A DNA stretch of 64,000 nt from positions 744,001-808,000 of the forward strand of contig JAGFBZ010001180.1 of the NCBI GenBank assembly GCA_018398805.1, in the 5' to 3' direction. The notes below the pieces were generated by a model. That model was not told the origin of the DNA. It saw nothing but the letters and a program-made list of their open reading frames with translations, and ran no database searches. Positions 1 through 11,765 of the stretch are shown in pieces (position 1 is the first letter of the stretch; each line of letters begins with the position of its first letter). The position numbers and the translations under genes are program-made. Source of the DNA: Hirundichthys speculiger. Its lineage: Eukaryota > Chordata > Actinopteri > Beloniformes > Exocoetidae.

Positions 1-2919
1 GTCAGTCAAGGGAAATGGGCAGATCTGTTTATAAAGCTACGGACCGACTGTGCTAATAAACTCAAATGCACTCAGACAAGAGTTTGGAGATGTAAAAGAT
101 ATTATTCAAGCATGTGTAAACTGCACCTTATCACACAACATGCTCTGGTACATAGAAAAAGTCATTACAAGGGTTTCAAAGGATATTTTTGCATTACTCC
201 ACTATGTTTGACCTTTCTCGCAGTGAAGTGTCATAAAGACATTTTCTTTTAACTTTTTCTTATCACTTTTAAAATGTTGACTTCAAAGGCACAAATCTTT
301 TGGCATCACTTCCAAAATCTTCTGTTTATATTGTTAGAGAAACCGATTTAAATTGGACAAATCCCTGTAATAAAGATACATAAAGCCCAGGTAATAATAT
401 CCACTGTAAAGAGTTTATCCGTGTTCATTGATGTTACAGTCTAATGAAACCAACATACGTCATAAAGTTTAGATTGTCCTGAAGCTGTAAAGCTGAACTA
501 CAGTGCTTTGTGTCTTTTAAGCTGATCCATATCAGGACACCATAAACCCCTAAAGACCTGAAACTCATTTCTGTTCATTTCACCAGAGGACAGATGCTGT
601 AGACACTTGTTCTTTCATTATTCTTTCATAGACTAACTCTTGGATATGCTGAACATAAAATTCATCCTTGCAGAATTTGAGACAAATGAGTATAACGTGT
701 TCCTGATAGGACTTGATGAGATTTGTTGTTTTGATGAAAGTCATCATTCACCCATTCATACACACTCATACAGCTCTTCTTATTATGTGCAAGCACCGTA
801 TTTTTACAGTATGTATTGTCTCTGCAGTCAATTTGCTCTGATGAACAACTTGGAGGCAAGAATGTTTCGACACATGTTGGTGCTGAGGATTGATCCATTT
901 GCTTAGCTTGTTTTTTTTCCATTTTATTTTATCTTGATGTAATTGGGTGATGTCCAGGAATCTTCAAGATTACTCAGACTAGCAGTTTGTGGGAACAGTC
1001 ATCCTTTCTGCCCATCCCTGACAGTTTCTATGTGGTTTTTGTGTCATTCATATTGGTATCAGAACTACATCATATTGACCAAAGTTAAGAAATATATTGT
1101 AATATAAATTTTGGCTATATGGTCCCAGCCCTATCAAACACACACGTGCAATCAGAGCATGGATGCCCTGAAGCATCGGCTTAGTCGGATGATTGATAAA
1201 TCCCTCAATTTACAATGAAACATGCACACTCCAAACTTCTCCACCCAGCGAAATGAAAACAGAGCAACCAGAGTATTTGAGTACTAAGCTATTCGCCGCA
1301 TCACTGAGCATATGCAGAGTAGCCTTTGAACCCACAGTAGATATCCAGTCACTGCTGCTATGGTTGTATTCCAAGATCCAGAGGGATGTTCGTCAATCCC
1401 GACTTTCTGACCTGCAGCAACTTTCTACAAAAAGTTTCGCACAACATGATGAAGCAGGAATGTCTTATCATTTTGTGACGCAGAAAGGATTGAATAACTT
1501 TCCATGGAAGTCCTTGTACAGGTACATAGTCATAGAAACACAAACTGGGTGGAGCATTTTTAATTATTTATTTTATTTTTAAATTCCACAAGCGATGCAG
1601 TTTTTTGTTTTTTTCTAAAGATGTTATTTTTTTTTCTTTTAAATGAACGTGAGAATGTAAAGTACTTTGTTCAAAACATTTGATTGTTGATGATTGTTGA
1701 TTATCTTTCTTTTTATGTGTTGACCTTATTGCATGTCAGTTTGTCAGAATAAGAGTTCAAAACTTCAAAATAATTTCTCAAAGAATTTATGACCTAATTT
1801 CCCTTTCTCCTCCTTCAGACATACTTGTGTAGTAGTTTGAAGTAGAGAAAACAAGGTGGTCCTTGACTGGTCCTTGACTGCTTTACCGGAGAACTGTGTT
1901 TTGTAGTGTAGATGGGAGAGTTCAGGAGAACCACAAGAATGACAATGTGGATCTTTCATGCGCTAACATGATGCAGGTGTGGCAATGAGTAAAAATTACC
2001 TCTTAGACTGGAAACAAAACTAAATAGAAAACATACAAAATAAAACAGAAAACAAAGCGAAAGACATCAAACATTAACATGACAACAGAGAACAGAAACA
2101 AAACATATAGTATGACACATAATGTAAAGTACTGTCTGCCTTCTGGGGCAAAGTCAGATCTAGAACCATGGCCTCAAAGGCCTCAGACTCATCAGGGCTG
2201 AGGGCTCGGGGCCAAAGCTCTGGATCTCAAGACAGAAGAAATATTAAAACACAGCTCTAATGCAATTGATAATATATGTTAGCTGTACCGCTGAGCGCTC
2301 CCGCCTGATGTCAGCCTTTTATGCATTCTATAAAACATCATTTCAATAAAACAAAGTATCCCATCTTGCTGAAGCGGCATAAGCTTTGTAGAGTCTGACT
2401 TTACAAAAGAGAGAAGAGCTTTTGAATTTAAACAACCAATTTTATAAAACAGACCAAAATGAGCCGTGCAATTATGGAACAATCAAAAATAATTCAAAAT
2501 AATTGTTTTTGTGCAGCCCAGATGTCATGCTTTGTACGTAGTTTCAGGTGTGCGAGCCTATAAACACCAGCCAAAAAACACATTTTCCCCTTTTATCGTG
2601 GTGATTGAATTATTCGGTCCGTCCGGTGATGCTGGGTCCCAGTGTCCCCATCGACCATCAAGTGTTTCCACCCATCATTTTATCTGCACCAGAGTGAAGC
2701 ACTTGTCTGTGAAACCCAAAGGGTTTTTGTCAAGCTTGTTTTTATCCAGGCTGAAGCTGCTCATGAGAGCATTAAGCACATGTTTTGTTTGAGAAATGAC
2801 CATGGGAAGGACAAGAGGTCCAATTACAGACAAAGCAGTTGTCCCACAACAGATATAGTAATTCTTGTCACAAGAGAAGTACCTATCGGCATCACATATG
2901 CTTCTAAGTAATGAATATA

Positions 2920-2921
<2 letters not shown>
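1..2921. other. Intergenic, nothing recognised
   Basis: No gene or mobile-element domain was recognised in this stretch. The open frames are short (129 codons at most, 1193-1582) and their translations are low-complexity or resemble no family I know. The DNA is AT-rich with scattered T runs. Confidence 0.5.

Positions 2922-2922
<1 letters not shown>

Positions 2923-3002
<80 letters not shown>
2923..3002. repeat. (TA)n microsatellite
   Basis: About 80 bp of uninterrupted TA dinucleotides. It is flanked on both sides by near-identical AT-rich words (tgaatatattta on the left, tgaatatatttatt on the right), so the tract sits in a small symmetrical AT-rich block. Confidence 0.97.
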
Positions 3003-3005
<3 letters not shown>

Positions 3006-3621
3006 AATATATTTATTAGGAGTATGAATCAATGATTTATCAGGGAAGTATTTACAACTGAACTTTTGCAATTAACATCTTCTAGTGCATTGCGTGACAC
3101 TTGACAGAAAAGTATTTCTCATGAAACAGAAAAAGGAGGGGTTGAAACCGCACTCAGAGCGTTTTGCTTTTTATGGAAGGGAAAATGTAGTTTTTTCCTC
3201 AGAACCTTTTGGCAGCAAAAACAGTCACGAAAAGCTGTACAATCAGATACCTCCGTCACAATATCTCATTGGCTTTATTTTGTCAGAAAGGTTTGGACAG
3301 TGTTTTCATTGCCCTCTTTTCAGCCAAGATGTTAATTCAGTTTTAAGCAAGAAGCTTTAGGCTTCTTGTGAAACTTTTCAGCTTTAAATGATAACTTTTT
3401 TGCTGCGTCAGTCTGCAAGAATCTGTTTTCAATGGAATGCATAGTCGTCAGATCACTCTCAGCAGTGCGTCAGATATCATCAGCAATAAACTATGTAAGC
3501 CAAACTGTGTGTCACTTTTCACTGTAATTGACGTGTTGACATGCTCAGCAATACAGCAGAAACCCTGAATCAAGATTGTTTGAGAAAGGAGGGGTTCGAA
3601 CAATGTTAATCCAGCTCCAGG
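3003..3621. other. Intergenic, nothing recognised
   Basis: AT-rich spacer between the TA tract and a LINE fragment. A 91-codon frame at 3085-3360 has no recognisable domain. Confidence 0.45.
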
Positions 3622-3780
3622 CTGGATTATTGCAACACCCTGTATGTTGACATCAACCAATCTTTACTTGCACACCTTCAACTGGTGCAAAATGCTGCAG
3701 CCTGGTTCCCAACAAATACTCGTAGATGTGAACACATTACTCTGATACTACCAGTCAAGTTTAGAATAGGACATGGGTTA
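3622..3780 (+). mobile_element. LINE reverse-transcriptase fragment (L2/Maui-like or Rex-like)
   Basis: The + strand translates from 3622 as LDYCNTLYV, then HLQLVQNAAAW, then TRRCEHIT. This matches the C-terminal part of fish non-LTR retrotransposon reverse transcriptase, whose conserved version reads roughly DYCN-LL, RLQ-VQNAAAR, R-F-HITP-L. The segment is about 50 codons, with no neighbouring ORF, endonuclease or tail. It is a dead scrap left by a truncated insertion. The match to non-LTR RT is strong; the clade is a guess. Confidence 0.75.
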
Positions 3781-6634
3781 GCTTAACCCTGCAATATGGG
3801 AAACCCAAGCATGGCTATAATGGTATCCACTGGGTGGCAACACCAGTTGAAAACCAGTCATTCCCGCTGCCTTTGGGGCTTTCCCGTGTCATGTAAACAA
3901 CATGTCTTAAAGCAACCATGTGAACTCCCGCTGACTCAAAAAAGGGGCCAATTTAGCAAAAGAACAGGAACAATATCGAAGTGCTGAACCTCACAAGAAA
4001 TTCCAGGTGAGTTCCTGTCAGTTTGGCAAGGAACAGATCAATACTGACTGTGACAAGTGCTGATCCTGTCTACTTCCACTGGAATAACTGGAGGAAGCCA
4101 TAGCAGAGAGAAAGATGTATGTAGGGTTAGCTAGAATGTCTCAGTTTCAACATCTGATATGTTCTTTATGTGCTATTGGGAATAAAATATGGGTTTGTGA
4201 GATTTGAAGATCATTACATTCTTTATTACATTTATTTATTTATTTGAAAACTTTGAAGTTTTTAAGTAGCATTAATTTGTAAATGCTTGACATCGGTTTG
4301 CTAAAGTAAGCTGTTCTCCGTGTGGCTATTAATAAATGGAGGTTCTGGATGTCGTGTCATCTTAACGACCAGAGATCTCAGTGTTCATGTTCATCTTAGG
4401 GTTGTGCTCCTGGTCTTTACATGCCTAAATCCCTTCAATTTCACAGAATCGTTTAATAGAAGGAGAAATGTAAAGATCCCTTCCAATCTTTCTTTTAGGT
4501 GTATTGCATTAGTTTTCTCGTACGTTTGTCGACAAAGTGGATATCCTCTGCCCATCTTTACTTCCCCAAGACTTCTGAACACAGCACTTTTGTACAAAAC
4601 AATGACTACCATCACTTCCAGACATCATCTGTTTGTCTTTTGCTGCAGGCCTGTAATACAATATATATATATATATTTGTATATTAGCAAATGAAGTGAA
4701 GTTGATGAGACAAATATGATTTTACAAAATAAACTATGCACCAAAAGTAAGGAAATTTATGTTTGTTTGTTGTAACAATGCTTCTTGGAAATAAATCCTA
4801 GACCGCTGGAAAACTTGTTTATTACCCTCTTAGATGGTGCCACATTTGTAGGAACATGCATTCATGGGATGACCAGCAGAGTTGAGTATGTCAGTTGTAC
4901 CCGGCCTCGTTTTTTAAGTAAAGGGGGTTTCACCCCACATCATCACCTGCCGTTCCTCTGTCAGTGCAGCAATCACCAAAGTGCTCTTCACCTCTAATTC
5001 ACACTTTGACCCAATGATCCACATGTTGTTCCTCCACATGTTCAGGACAATCAATTATCAGCACCTGAGAGTACCAGAAGCTCAAAACAAGAGTCACTCG
5101 GGCTTTCCAGTGGTATAAAATGTATTGCCATGAAGCGGCGTTACAACAAAGAAATAATCTACTAAATACACACTTTCTTACTATTTGTGCCTGGTTTAGA
5201 TTGATGAAATCCTTTTTAGGATCCTTTTTTTAAATCCTTTTTTTTTTTTGCATAATCCTTTTAATACAGTTCAAAATCAGTTAAGAATACTGAATTTCAA
5301 CATGAAACTTTCCCGCTGAGTACCTGCATAATTTACATACAGGATTTCAAGATTTTAGACTGCAAATTATAATTATATTAATTGTAATTTCATTTGATCT
5401 GATGTAATATGGCATAATAACCTGAGTAAAACGTAACTTTTTAAGTAACATTTAAGCAAACAGTTTTGCACGCAGTCTTTATGTGGAAGTGAAATGAGAG
5501 CTTCTTTATGGACACCTTTGTGAGTGGTTCTCACTTCGATGGCTGTTTTCATCTTTACAACTGGTTTGCTATTTCAGCATGAGCAAAAAGGATGAGTGAC
5601 CTACTATCCAACATTCCCATCAAAATACCTCACATGAGAGAGCTTTGACGGTCTGTATTTGTGTTTGCTTATCATGTATCCGGGATGTCATTCAGACGAT
5701 CGGTGAGTCAGATGTTAATGGCTACTTTTTGTGACTGGACCCTCATTCTCATATATTTCTGTCGCTGCTCACTGTTTGTATAAGTATGTGACTATCTCCA
5801 CCTTTCACACAGTAGTGCTGTGAAAATGAATTACTTGTGCCTTATAATACACTTTTTTTTTTTTTGCCATTTTCATGTAGAGTGGTGTGGCGTCTTAGGT
5901 TTCAGTAAAACACTCAATATCTTCAGGATGAGTGACTTATTGTTTGCACTACAAAATGATGTTCAAACATGACTAGGTTACATTCTGGTAGTTTCTCTCA
6001 TATTCAAAAGCTGGGACCGCTCCAGGCTGCTGGTCAGTCATTAATACAAGAATAGAAAGTCAAGAAGAGCTTAAGTTTCCTTAAACACACTGTAACAGAC
6101 AAGTGATAAAAGCATGTTTATTCCACTCAAGAATCTTGCCATTTCTTTTACAAATGCAATACAATAGCCAACAATCATCATAGAATCTGTTTTCTTTGAT
6201 TTGTTATTTTGAGAGTAGTTGAGCAAATATCTGACTTTCCCATCGAAATATTTAATTTGGATCTTAAACAGTCATGTCCCAGTTGCAAAAATGCCTTACT
6301 GAATTTCCGTATGTGTTACTTCTTTAAGCAAGTAAACTCCCACTGACTGAACAGCAGTAGTTCCATGCAACTGGTTGTGTGTATAATTGTATCGCTTATG
6401 TTGTGGTGACATGGGAATGTGACCAAAAGAAAGAAAGAAAAACAACATAGGTGTGTAGATGAAGTGACTGATATGCAGTGTTATGACTAAGGGGATAAGG
6501 GTAAGTGTATGCAAAAACTTTCTACAGCTTCCAGTGAAATCAGATGGCAACTTAGATTTTTTTTCCTGATTCACCTTCTCCTGATCTTAACAAAAAAAGT
6601 CAATTCCTTCCTGAACAACACAGCAAGTGATGAC
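3781..6634. other. Intergenic, nothing recognised
   Basis: About 2.85 kb without a recognisable gene or mobile-element end. It contains a short TA tract near 4661-4674. The longest frame (124 codons, 4320-4694) has no domain and runs into that simple repeat, so I treat it as chance. Confidence 0.45.
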
Positions 6635-6745
6635 ACCGATAGAGAAGGGGAGAGAGGTGAGTGAAAGAAAGAGAGGGGAAGAAGAGTGATGAGAGAGAAA
6701 TATGAAGAAGTCAGTGGGGGGGGGGGGGGGGTAAAGGAAGTGAAG
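6635..6745 (+). repeat. Polypurine tract with a 16-G run
   Basis: About 110 bp that is almost entirely A and G on the + strand, ending in a G16 run (6716-6731). Such homopurine tracts can form triplex structures and are unstable. No gene is associated. Confidence 0.85.
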
Positions 6746-7547
6746 ACTTACTCGAATGGGCTTTGGTTACATTGGTAGAGAATACAAAGTGTCAAAAGAA
6801 CAGAGGATGGAGAGGTCACTCCATCCAAAGAGTTGCATTTTACTGTCACAGGAGTGACAGGTGAGAAGGCCTGGGACTTAAGAAAGGGTGTGACATAGAA
6901 AAAAGATTACATGTCACTGAGGGGCCATACAAGAGCAAAACAATGTAAGGTCAGTACCTCTGCTCAGAGGAGTCCTTCCTTAAAATTAAGAGTAAAAATG
7001 CAAGAAATTTCAACACTCTCCAGTTTCCAAGAAACATTACCAGTAAATATTTCATAGTTGAGAAATTGTTAAAAAAAATAACAAAAAATGGTGGTGGTGG
7101 TGGGGGTGGGGGTTATGTATCAGTCATCAGTGAGACTACCTCTTACAAAAAGGGGTTTGTTGGTGAAATGATGTGCCGATGATGGGATCAGGACATATTT
7201 ATTTAAAAAGAAAAAAAAAAAAGTCCACCATCAGCTATGCATGTAGGCTACAAACGGCCCCTATGTCATCTCTGAATCTCATGGTCAATTCTGATTTTTG
7301 GATTATAACTGTGTCACTTCAGTGTCGCATTGAATCTCAGAATTCAGAAATGTGGCTGAATGTAACCTAGTTTGATCCACATCCTTCTTTAAAATTCTTT
7401 CAACAGCTGACTTGCAGTGGCAGTAGAGAGGAGGATTAAACTGAATCAAACTGAGGGAGGTTATGTTTTGACTTCGGCCTAAGGTTTCATACTGGTCATA
7501 CATATCTGTGACACAGCTGAGATTCAGTCTACAGCCACATTACGCTG
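6746..7547. other. Intergenic with a G-rich patch
   Basis: No gene seen. A G-rich stretch at about 7089-7113 (repeated TGG followed by two G5 runs) has enough closely spaced G runs to be a possible G-quadruplex. Confidence 0.4.
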
Positions 7548-8262
7548 TTTGTAACACTAGAACCGCCAACATTTCAAACTTTCTAGAACCGCAGAGGGGG
7601 GTCATTTTGACCCCCATTGCTGCAATAGCATCGGTGATGCTTAGATGTCATTTCTAGAAGTTGTAATGTGGCTAATTCCTAAATATTTCTGAAATAATAA
7701 TGGACACTTGTCAAAATAAGTGTTTAAAATGTATATTTTTGCGAGCTTTTTTCTACGTGGCCAAACGCTGCGCACTCTCTCTCTAAATAAAAACATCAAT
7801 ACATTCATCAACAATCTGTAGGAGCTGTATGTTAACACAAACATGAAAACAATAGAAATCGAATGACAGACTATTTACAATACGAAACAACAGATTTCAG
7901 ATGTTAATTACAGATATTTTAATAATTTTTTAAAAATGGATTAACGCTGCACGCTCCCTCTCACGCACACATTTCTCCATTCCCAGCCCTCCTCTCCACG
8001 CCTCTGCCACCATACAGTCACAGATGTGCTGTAGCATCACTTGGTCCATCAAGTACATGAACGCGCTCATAGGGTCGTCAACGTTGCGGCACACGTATGC
8101 AGTTGGACCACTTCTCTCCGCAGGGACATTTTTGGACTGGACTCTCCCGGCCCGCAGTCCCAGCTTTATGGGTCTCCAGACAGTTCGTCTTTGGCTGCCT
8201 CATGTAGCTGACATACAGCTTGAGCTGGCTCTGAACAATGTAAATATTTATGATTAGATCAG
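7548..8262 (-). mobile_element. piggyBac-like transposon relic
   Basis: The left edge carries a terminal-type sequence starting aacactagaaccgccaac. It is followed by a short hairpin-like motif (gggggtcattttgaccccc, about 7597-7616) of the kind seen at ends of fish piggyBac-like elements. On the - strand, within about 8260-7975, a translation reads GPTAYVCRNVDDPMSAF and then MLQHICDC. This resembles the early transposase region of piggyBac-derived (PGBD4-like) proteins. The frame is interrupted by shifts and stops and the DDD catalytic core is absent. The right end is not defined. Family assignment is inference from these short matches. Confidence 0.5.
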
Positions 8263-8317
8263 TCAGAGTCGTAGCCTCGCTAAAATGCCAAATGATTAGG
8301 TTCAGAGGAAACTAAGG

Positions 8318-8570
8318 GTGAATTCCAATTCCTCCCTTTACCCTCAATCTCAACCCTCAATCTCAAAAATGCGCGCTCCAGTGAAGTGCAAGTGCTGTCC
8401 CGATTCTTAGGAAGACAAGTTGAGGGACAAGTTTGAGGGCTGTATCGCCCTCAATGTTGAGATTCTTCCAGCACCACCCTTGGAAGTAAGGGCTACTCAG
8501 AAGGCATTGCGTATTCCCACCAAGACGTCTTCGAAAAGGATGGCTTCGAAAAAAGCGAGCTACAAATGTA
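8318..8570. repeat. Possible MITE with CCCTCAA-rich terminus
   Basis: The left end reads agggtgaattccaattcc and is followed by repeated ccctcaatctcaa words. That is a terminus I associate with fish MITEs beginning GGGTGAATTC. Inside are inverted words (gttgagg, ccctcaa). No matching right terminus was found, so this may be a truncated copy. Confidence 0.35.
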
Positions 8571-10976
8571 CATATTTTCGTAGTTAATAAAGATATAAAC
8601 GTTACGAAACTATCTTACTGTCTTCATTATATATAATTATATTATCTGATTCTTCTTCTACGTCTTCTTCTCTTTCTTCTTTGTTGTCATTTTCTTGACA
8701 GACTGGACGTAGCTTTGGCGTAAGGGATGGTTGCTGACTTTAATGTCTTTAGTATCAGCTGTAGTACAATGTCTCCATGCAACCTGTTCTTGGCGCGTGC
8801 ATGCCCTGTCAGCTTAGATGCTCAGGTGATATCTGTTTGCATTGGCGTAGTGTGGATAAAGATCAGATTTCTTCTTGTGTTTATGGACTTTGGGAATGAG
8901 ACATAATGGAAGGTGTGTCATTTTTAGCTGATTGATAAGGTTATCAGAGTCTTCTGTTTTGTCTGTTGTCTGTCATGGTCTATGGGTTGTTTTGTTTACA
9001 GGTTTTTCTTAGGAATTGTTTGTCCCATGTTCTGTGTGTATTTCTTGACTTCCATTTTTTTAAAACTAACTTTATCTCTTCTGCCTCCACTCTATGAGTC
9101 TTCCTCCACCTACCACAGCACACCTGATGTCATTTATGCTTATTTTACCGGACTTGTTGCTTTTTGATGAGAATATACACCCAAAGGTGGCACCATTTGG
9201 CACTTAATCAATGTCTTTACTGCTGGCCAATAAAAGTCCGAACATTATTGTTAACAATGGCTGTCAATCATGGTTACTGGATATCATCATCCCAGAATGC
9301 ATTGTGCACTTGACGTCACGGTGGGCTCTTTAGTTCAGAATTTGAGGATTTCTGAAATAATTATAATATTTGGTGTGTGTGTGTGAGAGTGTGTTTTCAA
9401 TGTGACATCAAGGTGTTTGTTTCATTAGTTTGTTTTTTTTCTTTCTTAACGTTAAAAAATATCCGTGTCAGTTCCAGTTGAATATTTTTGGGAAGTGCTG
9501 ATTAGCTCATCCATCCCCTCTATCAGGAAAAACCATTACCAGTCACTAACTTTTTTCCTCTCTCTACATTGGATATAATAAGCCTCCACACCCTTATGTA
9601 GGCTTTTAAAATTGTAAAGATAAACATAACAATATAAATAACAAATCTGTTGAATGTGATCTTCAAACAAATACAAATCAAGGGGAAAAAATATAAATAA
9701 TATTATGGATGCATCTGGTCTTTGAAAATCAACTATCAACTAAAAAGTGACGGTTTCTTCAGTACCTCACATATCTTTTCCCATGCATTAAAAGAGTGTG
9801 AGCGCTTGAATATCCATACCAGCCACACCACATTGTGTATGTTTTCTGTGCCTGCGTGCGCGTGAGTGCGTACGTGTGTATGTGCGTGTGTGTCCCTAAT
9901 ATGTTTGCCATGTGCTTCATTACAAGTAATGGTATAATTGACTGTTGGTTTTTCTCTTCATGTGGTTTTAGCGAGTGATACTATCTGCAAACTACTGGCG
10001 CCAAACCAATAGGATACGGCAAACAAAATAGAGAGGAAAAAAAGAAAAAAAAACAGCCAGTGCCAGTCTGGTTTCTGTGAAACGTGTGGTCTGTAGTGCT
10101 ACGTGGGTGTGTGACAGAGACACAGTACATTAATTACTTTAAAACACAAAATCAAGGAAGATTACTGTGGAGACAAGAATGAGACCTTGAGCTTGAAGAC
10201 CTGATAATAAAAAAACCAAACAAAACAGACCTGCACGCACTTTGAGAGTAAAATACAGTGAGTGAAACGAAAATTATTTAATTATAGGCAATATCATTAA
10301 GCAGTAGAGCAAGTTAATTGGTATGTCTTGCAATTGTCTTGTGCCCCTCTTACATCTTTTACCGTTCTCTTTTTACAAGGAGGACTTTTTTTCATGTTTG
10401 TTTCCTAATGTCTTAATAAAATAACTTGCGTTCATCAAAAGATAAAGGACCAGGCTCCTTTTTGAGCCATATCTTTACACAGCAGCTGGTTTTACAGGGT
10501 AGTATGAGCCACTTGACTCCACCCCTCCACTCTATGGGGACTGTTTTGATATCAGTGTAAAACTTTGAGTGAATATACTTTTGGGAAAAAAAAAAGTTGA
10601 CACTCAATAACATTTCAAGACTGTTACTACACTGCACTTTTATGGAATATTTATTTATTCATTTATTGCATGAGGAACTCCAAATTATCTAGTTGCTGCT
10701 ACCGAGTTAATGATAGCTGCCGAACTGTATTTCACTGTGCAGAAATATGTAGTGACAACAACGTATCTATCCATCTAACTGGGTGTTGCAACCCCACACC
10801 ATAGATAGGAATGTTGATAATATTAGAACCAAAAACAAACAAACAAACAAACAAAAATCTGACTTTAGTGTCACTCAATGACTGTGTTTTATTTAAAATT
10901 TAAAGAGCAAGAACTATTATTTAAATCTTAAAGGTGTTTACCATTGTCACAAGTTTCTGTTTGTTACTGGCTGGTT
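8571..10976. other. Intergenic, nothing recognised
   Basis: No gene seen. There is a pyrimidine-rich tract (about 8648-8700), an alternating purine-pyrimidine GC-containing stretch (about 9848-9893) and an (AAAC)n run near 10830-10856. A segment near 9290-9320 (cccagaatgcattgtgca) looks like words common in fish hAT or MITE ends but has no partner. Confidence 0.4.
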
Positions 10977-11759
10977 CCTACGGAGCCCTGGAGGTGACAT
11001 GGAAATTATTATTTTTATCTTGTGCACACGACTTTTTATCTCGTCCGTACGACTTACTGTAACTAGTGCGCATTTTCATACACACTTCCACTCGCTCAAA
11101 GGCTTGAAAGAAGTGCCACTATGGAAGGTAAAATGAAGGCGTTTTAACCGATAACCATTATGTCTCCCAAGGGCCTGTCACTTGCTCACTTATAAAATCC
11201 GAAAACTGTCGACGGCTGAGTTTGTGTTCTCCAACGATTCTGATAAGATGCCTCCAGTTTAAAATAAACCCACATAAGGCTAAGCTTCTAAGTATCTCTT
11301 TATGAAGCATTCCTAACTTAAAGAATAAAATAATGAGACTAGATCACAGGTGTCAAACTGATCCATGAAAGGGCCGTGTGGCTGCAGGTTTTTGTTCCAG
11401 CCATGCAGCAGCACAGCTGACTTATTCTAGTCAATCAACTAACTGTCTTCACTAAAGGTCTTAACCAGTTCAGTTGATTGAATGAAACAAGTCAGCTGTG
11501 TTTCTGCATGATTGGAACAAAAGGCCTGCAGCCACACGGCCCTTTCACAGATCGGTTTGACACGCCTGGTCCAGATCCATTACAATTGACCAGTGTTGTG
11601 TTCTCACTGACTGCAGAATAGTAACTCGCACATGCATAACTTGTAAAAAAAAAAAAAATTAAAAAACAAGATTCATGACACCTAACTCGCGTGAGATAAA
11701 AACTTGTGCGCGCGAGATAAAAAAAAACTATTTCCATGTCACCTCCAGGGCTCCGTAGG
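10977..11759. mobile_element. MITE with 30-bp perfect terminal inverted repeats, interrupted by a second MITE
   Basis: The 30 bases at 10977-11006 (starting cctacggagccctggaggtg) are the exact reverse complement of 11730-11759. Less perfect inverted similarity continues inward: stretches of the type ttatct-cgtgcgcacgag occur at about 11015-11055 and 11690-11720. No transposase frame is present, so it is non-autonomous. A separate inverted-repeat element sits inside it at 11347-11568. The superfamily is uncertain because the target duplication is not clear. Confidence 0.8.
11347..11568. mobile_element. Nested hAT-like MITE
   Basis: The left arm begins caggtgtcaaactgatcc and the right arm ends ggtttgacacgcctg. 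The arms are inverted copies of each other over about 55 bp and share the block gggccgtgtggctgcagg. Flanking bases ctagatca and ccagatcc match at 6 of 8 positions, consistent with a decayed 8-bp hAT duplication. It lies wholly inside the larger MITE, so it inserted later. Confidence 0.75.
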
Positions 11760-11765
11760 TTCCAG

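Noticed and set aside
1193..1582. 129-codon frame as a gene
   Set aside because: No recognisable domain, and the end is a T-rich low-complexity stretch. Length is within what chance gives in this much DNA.
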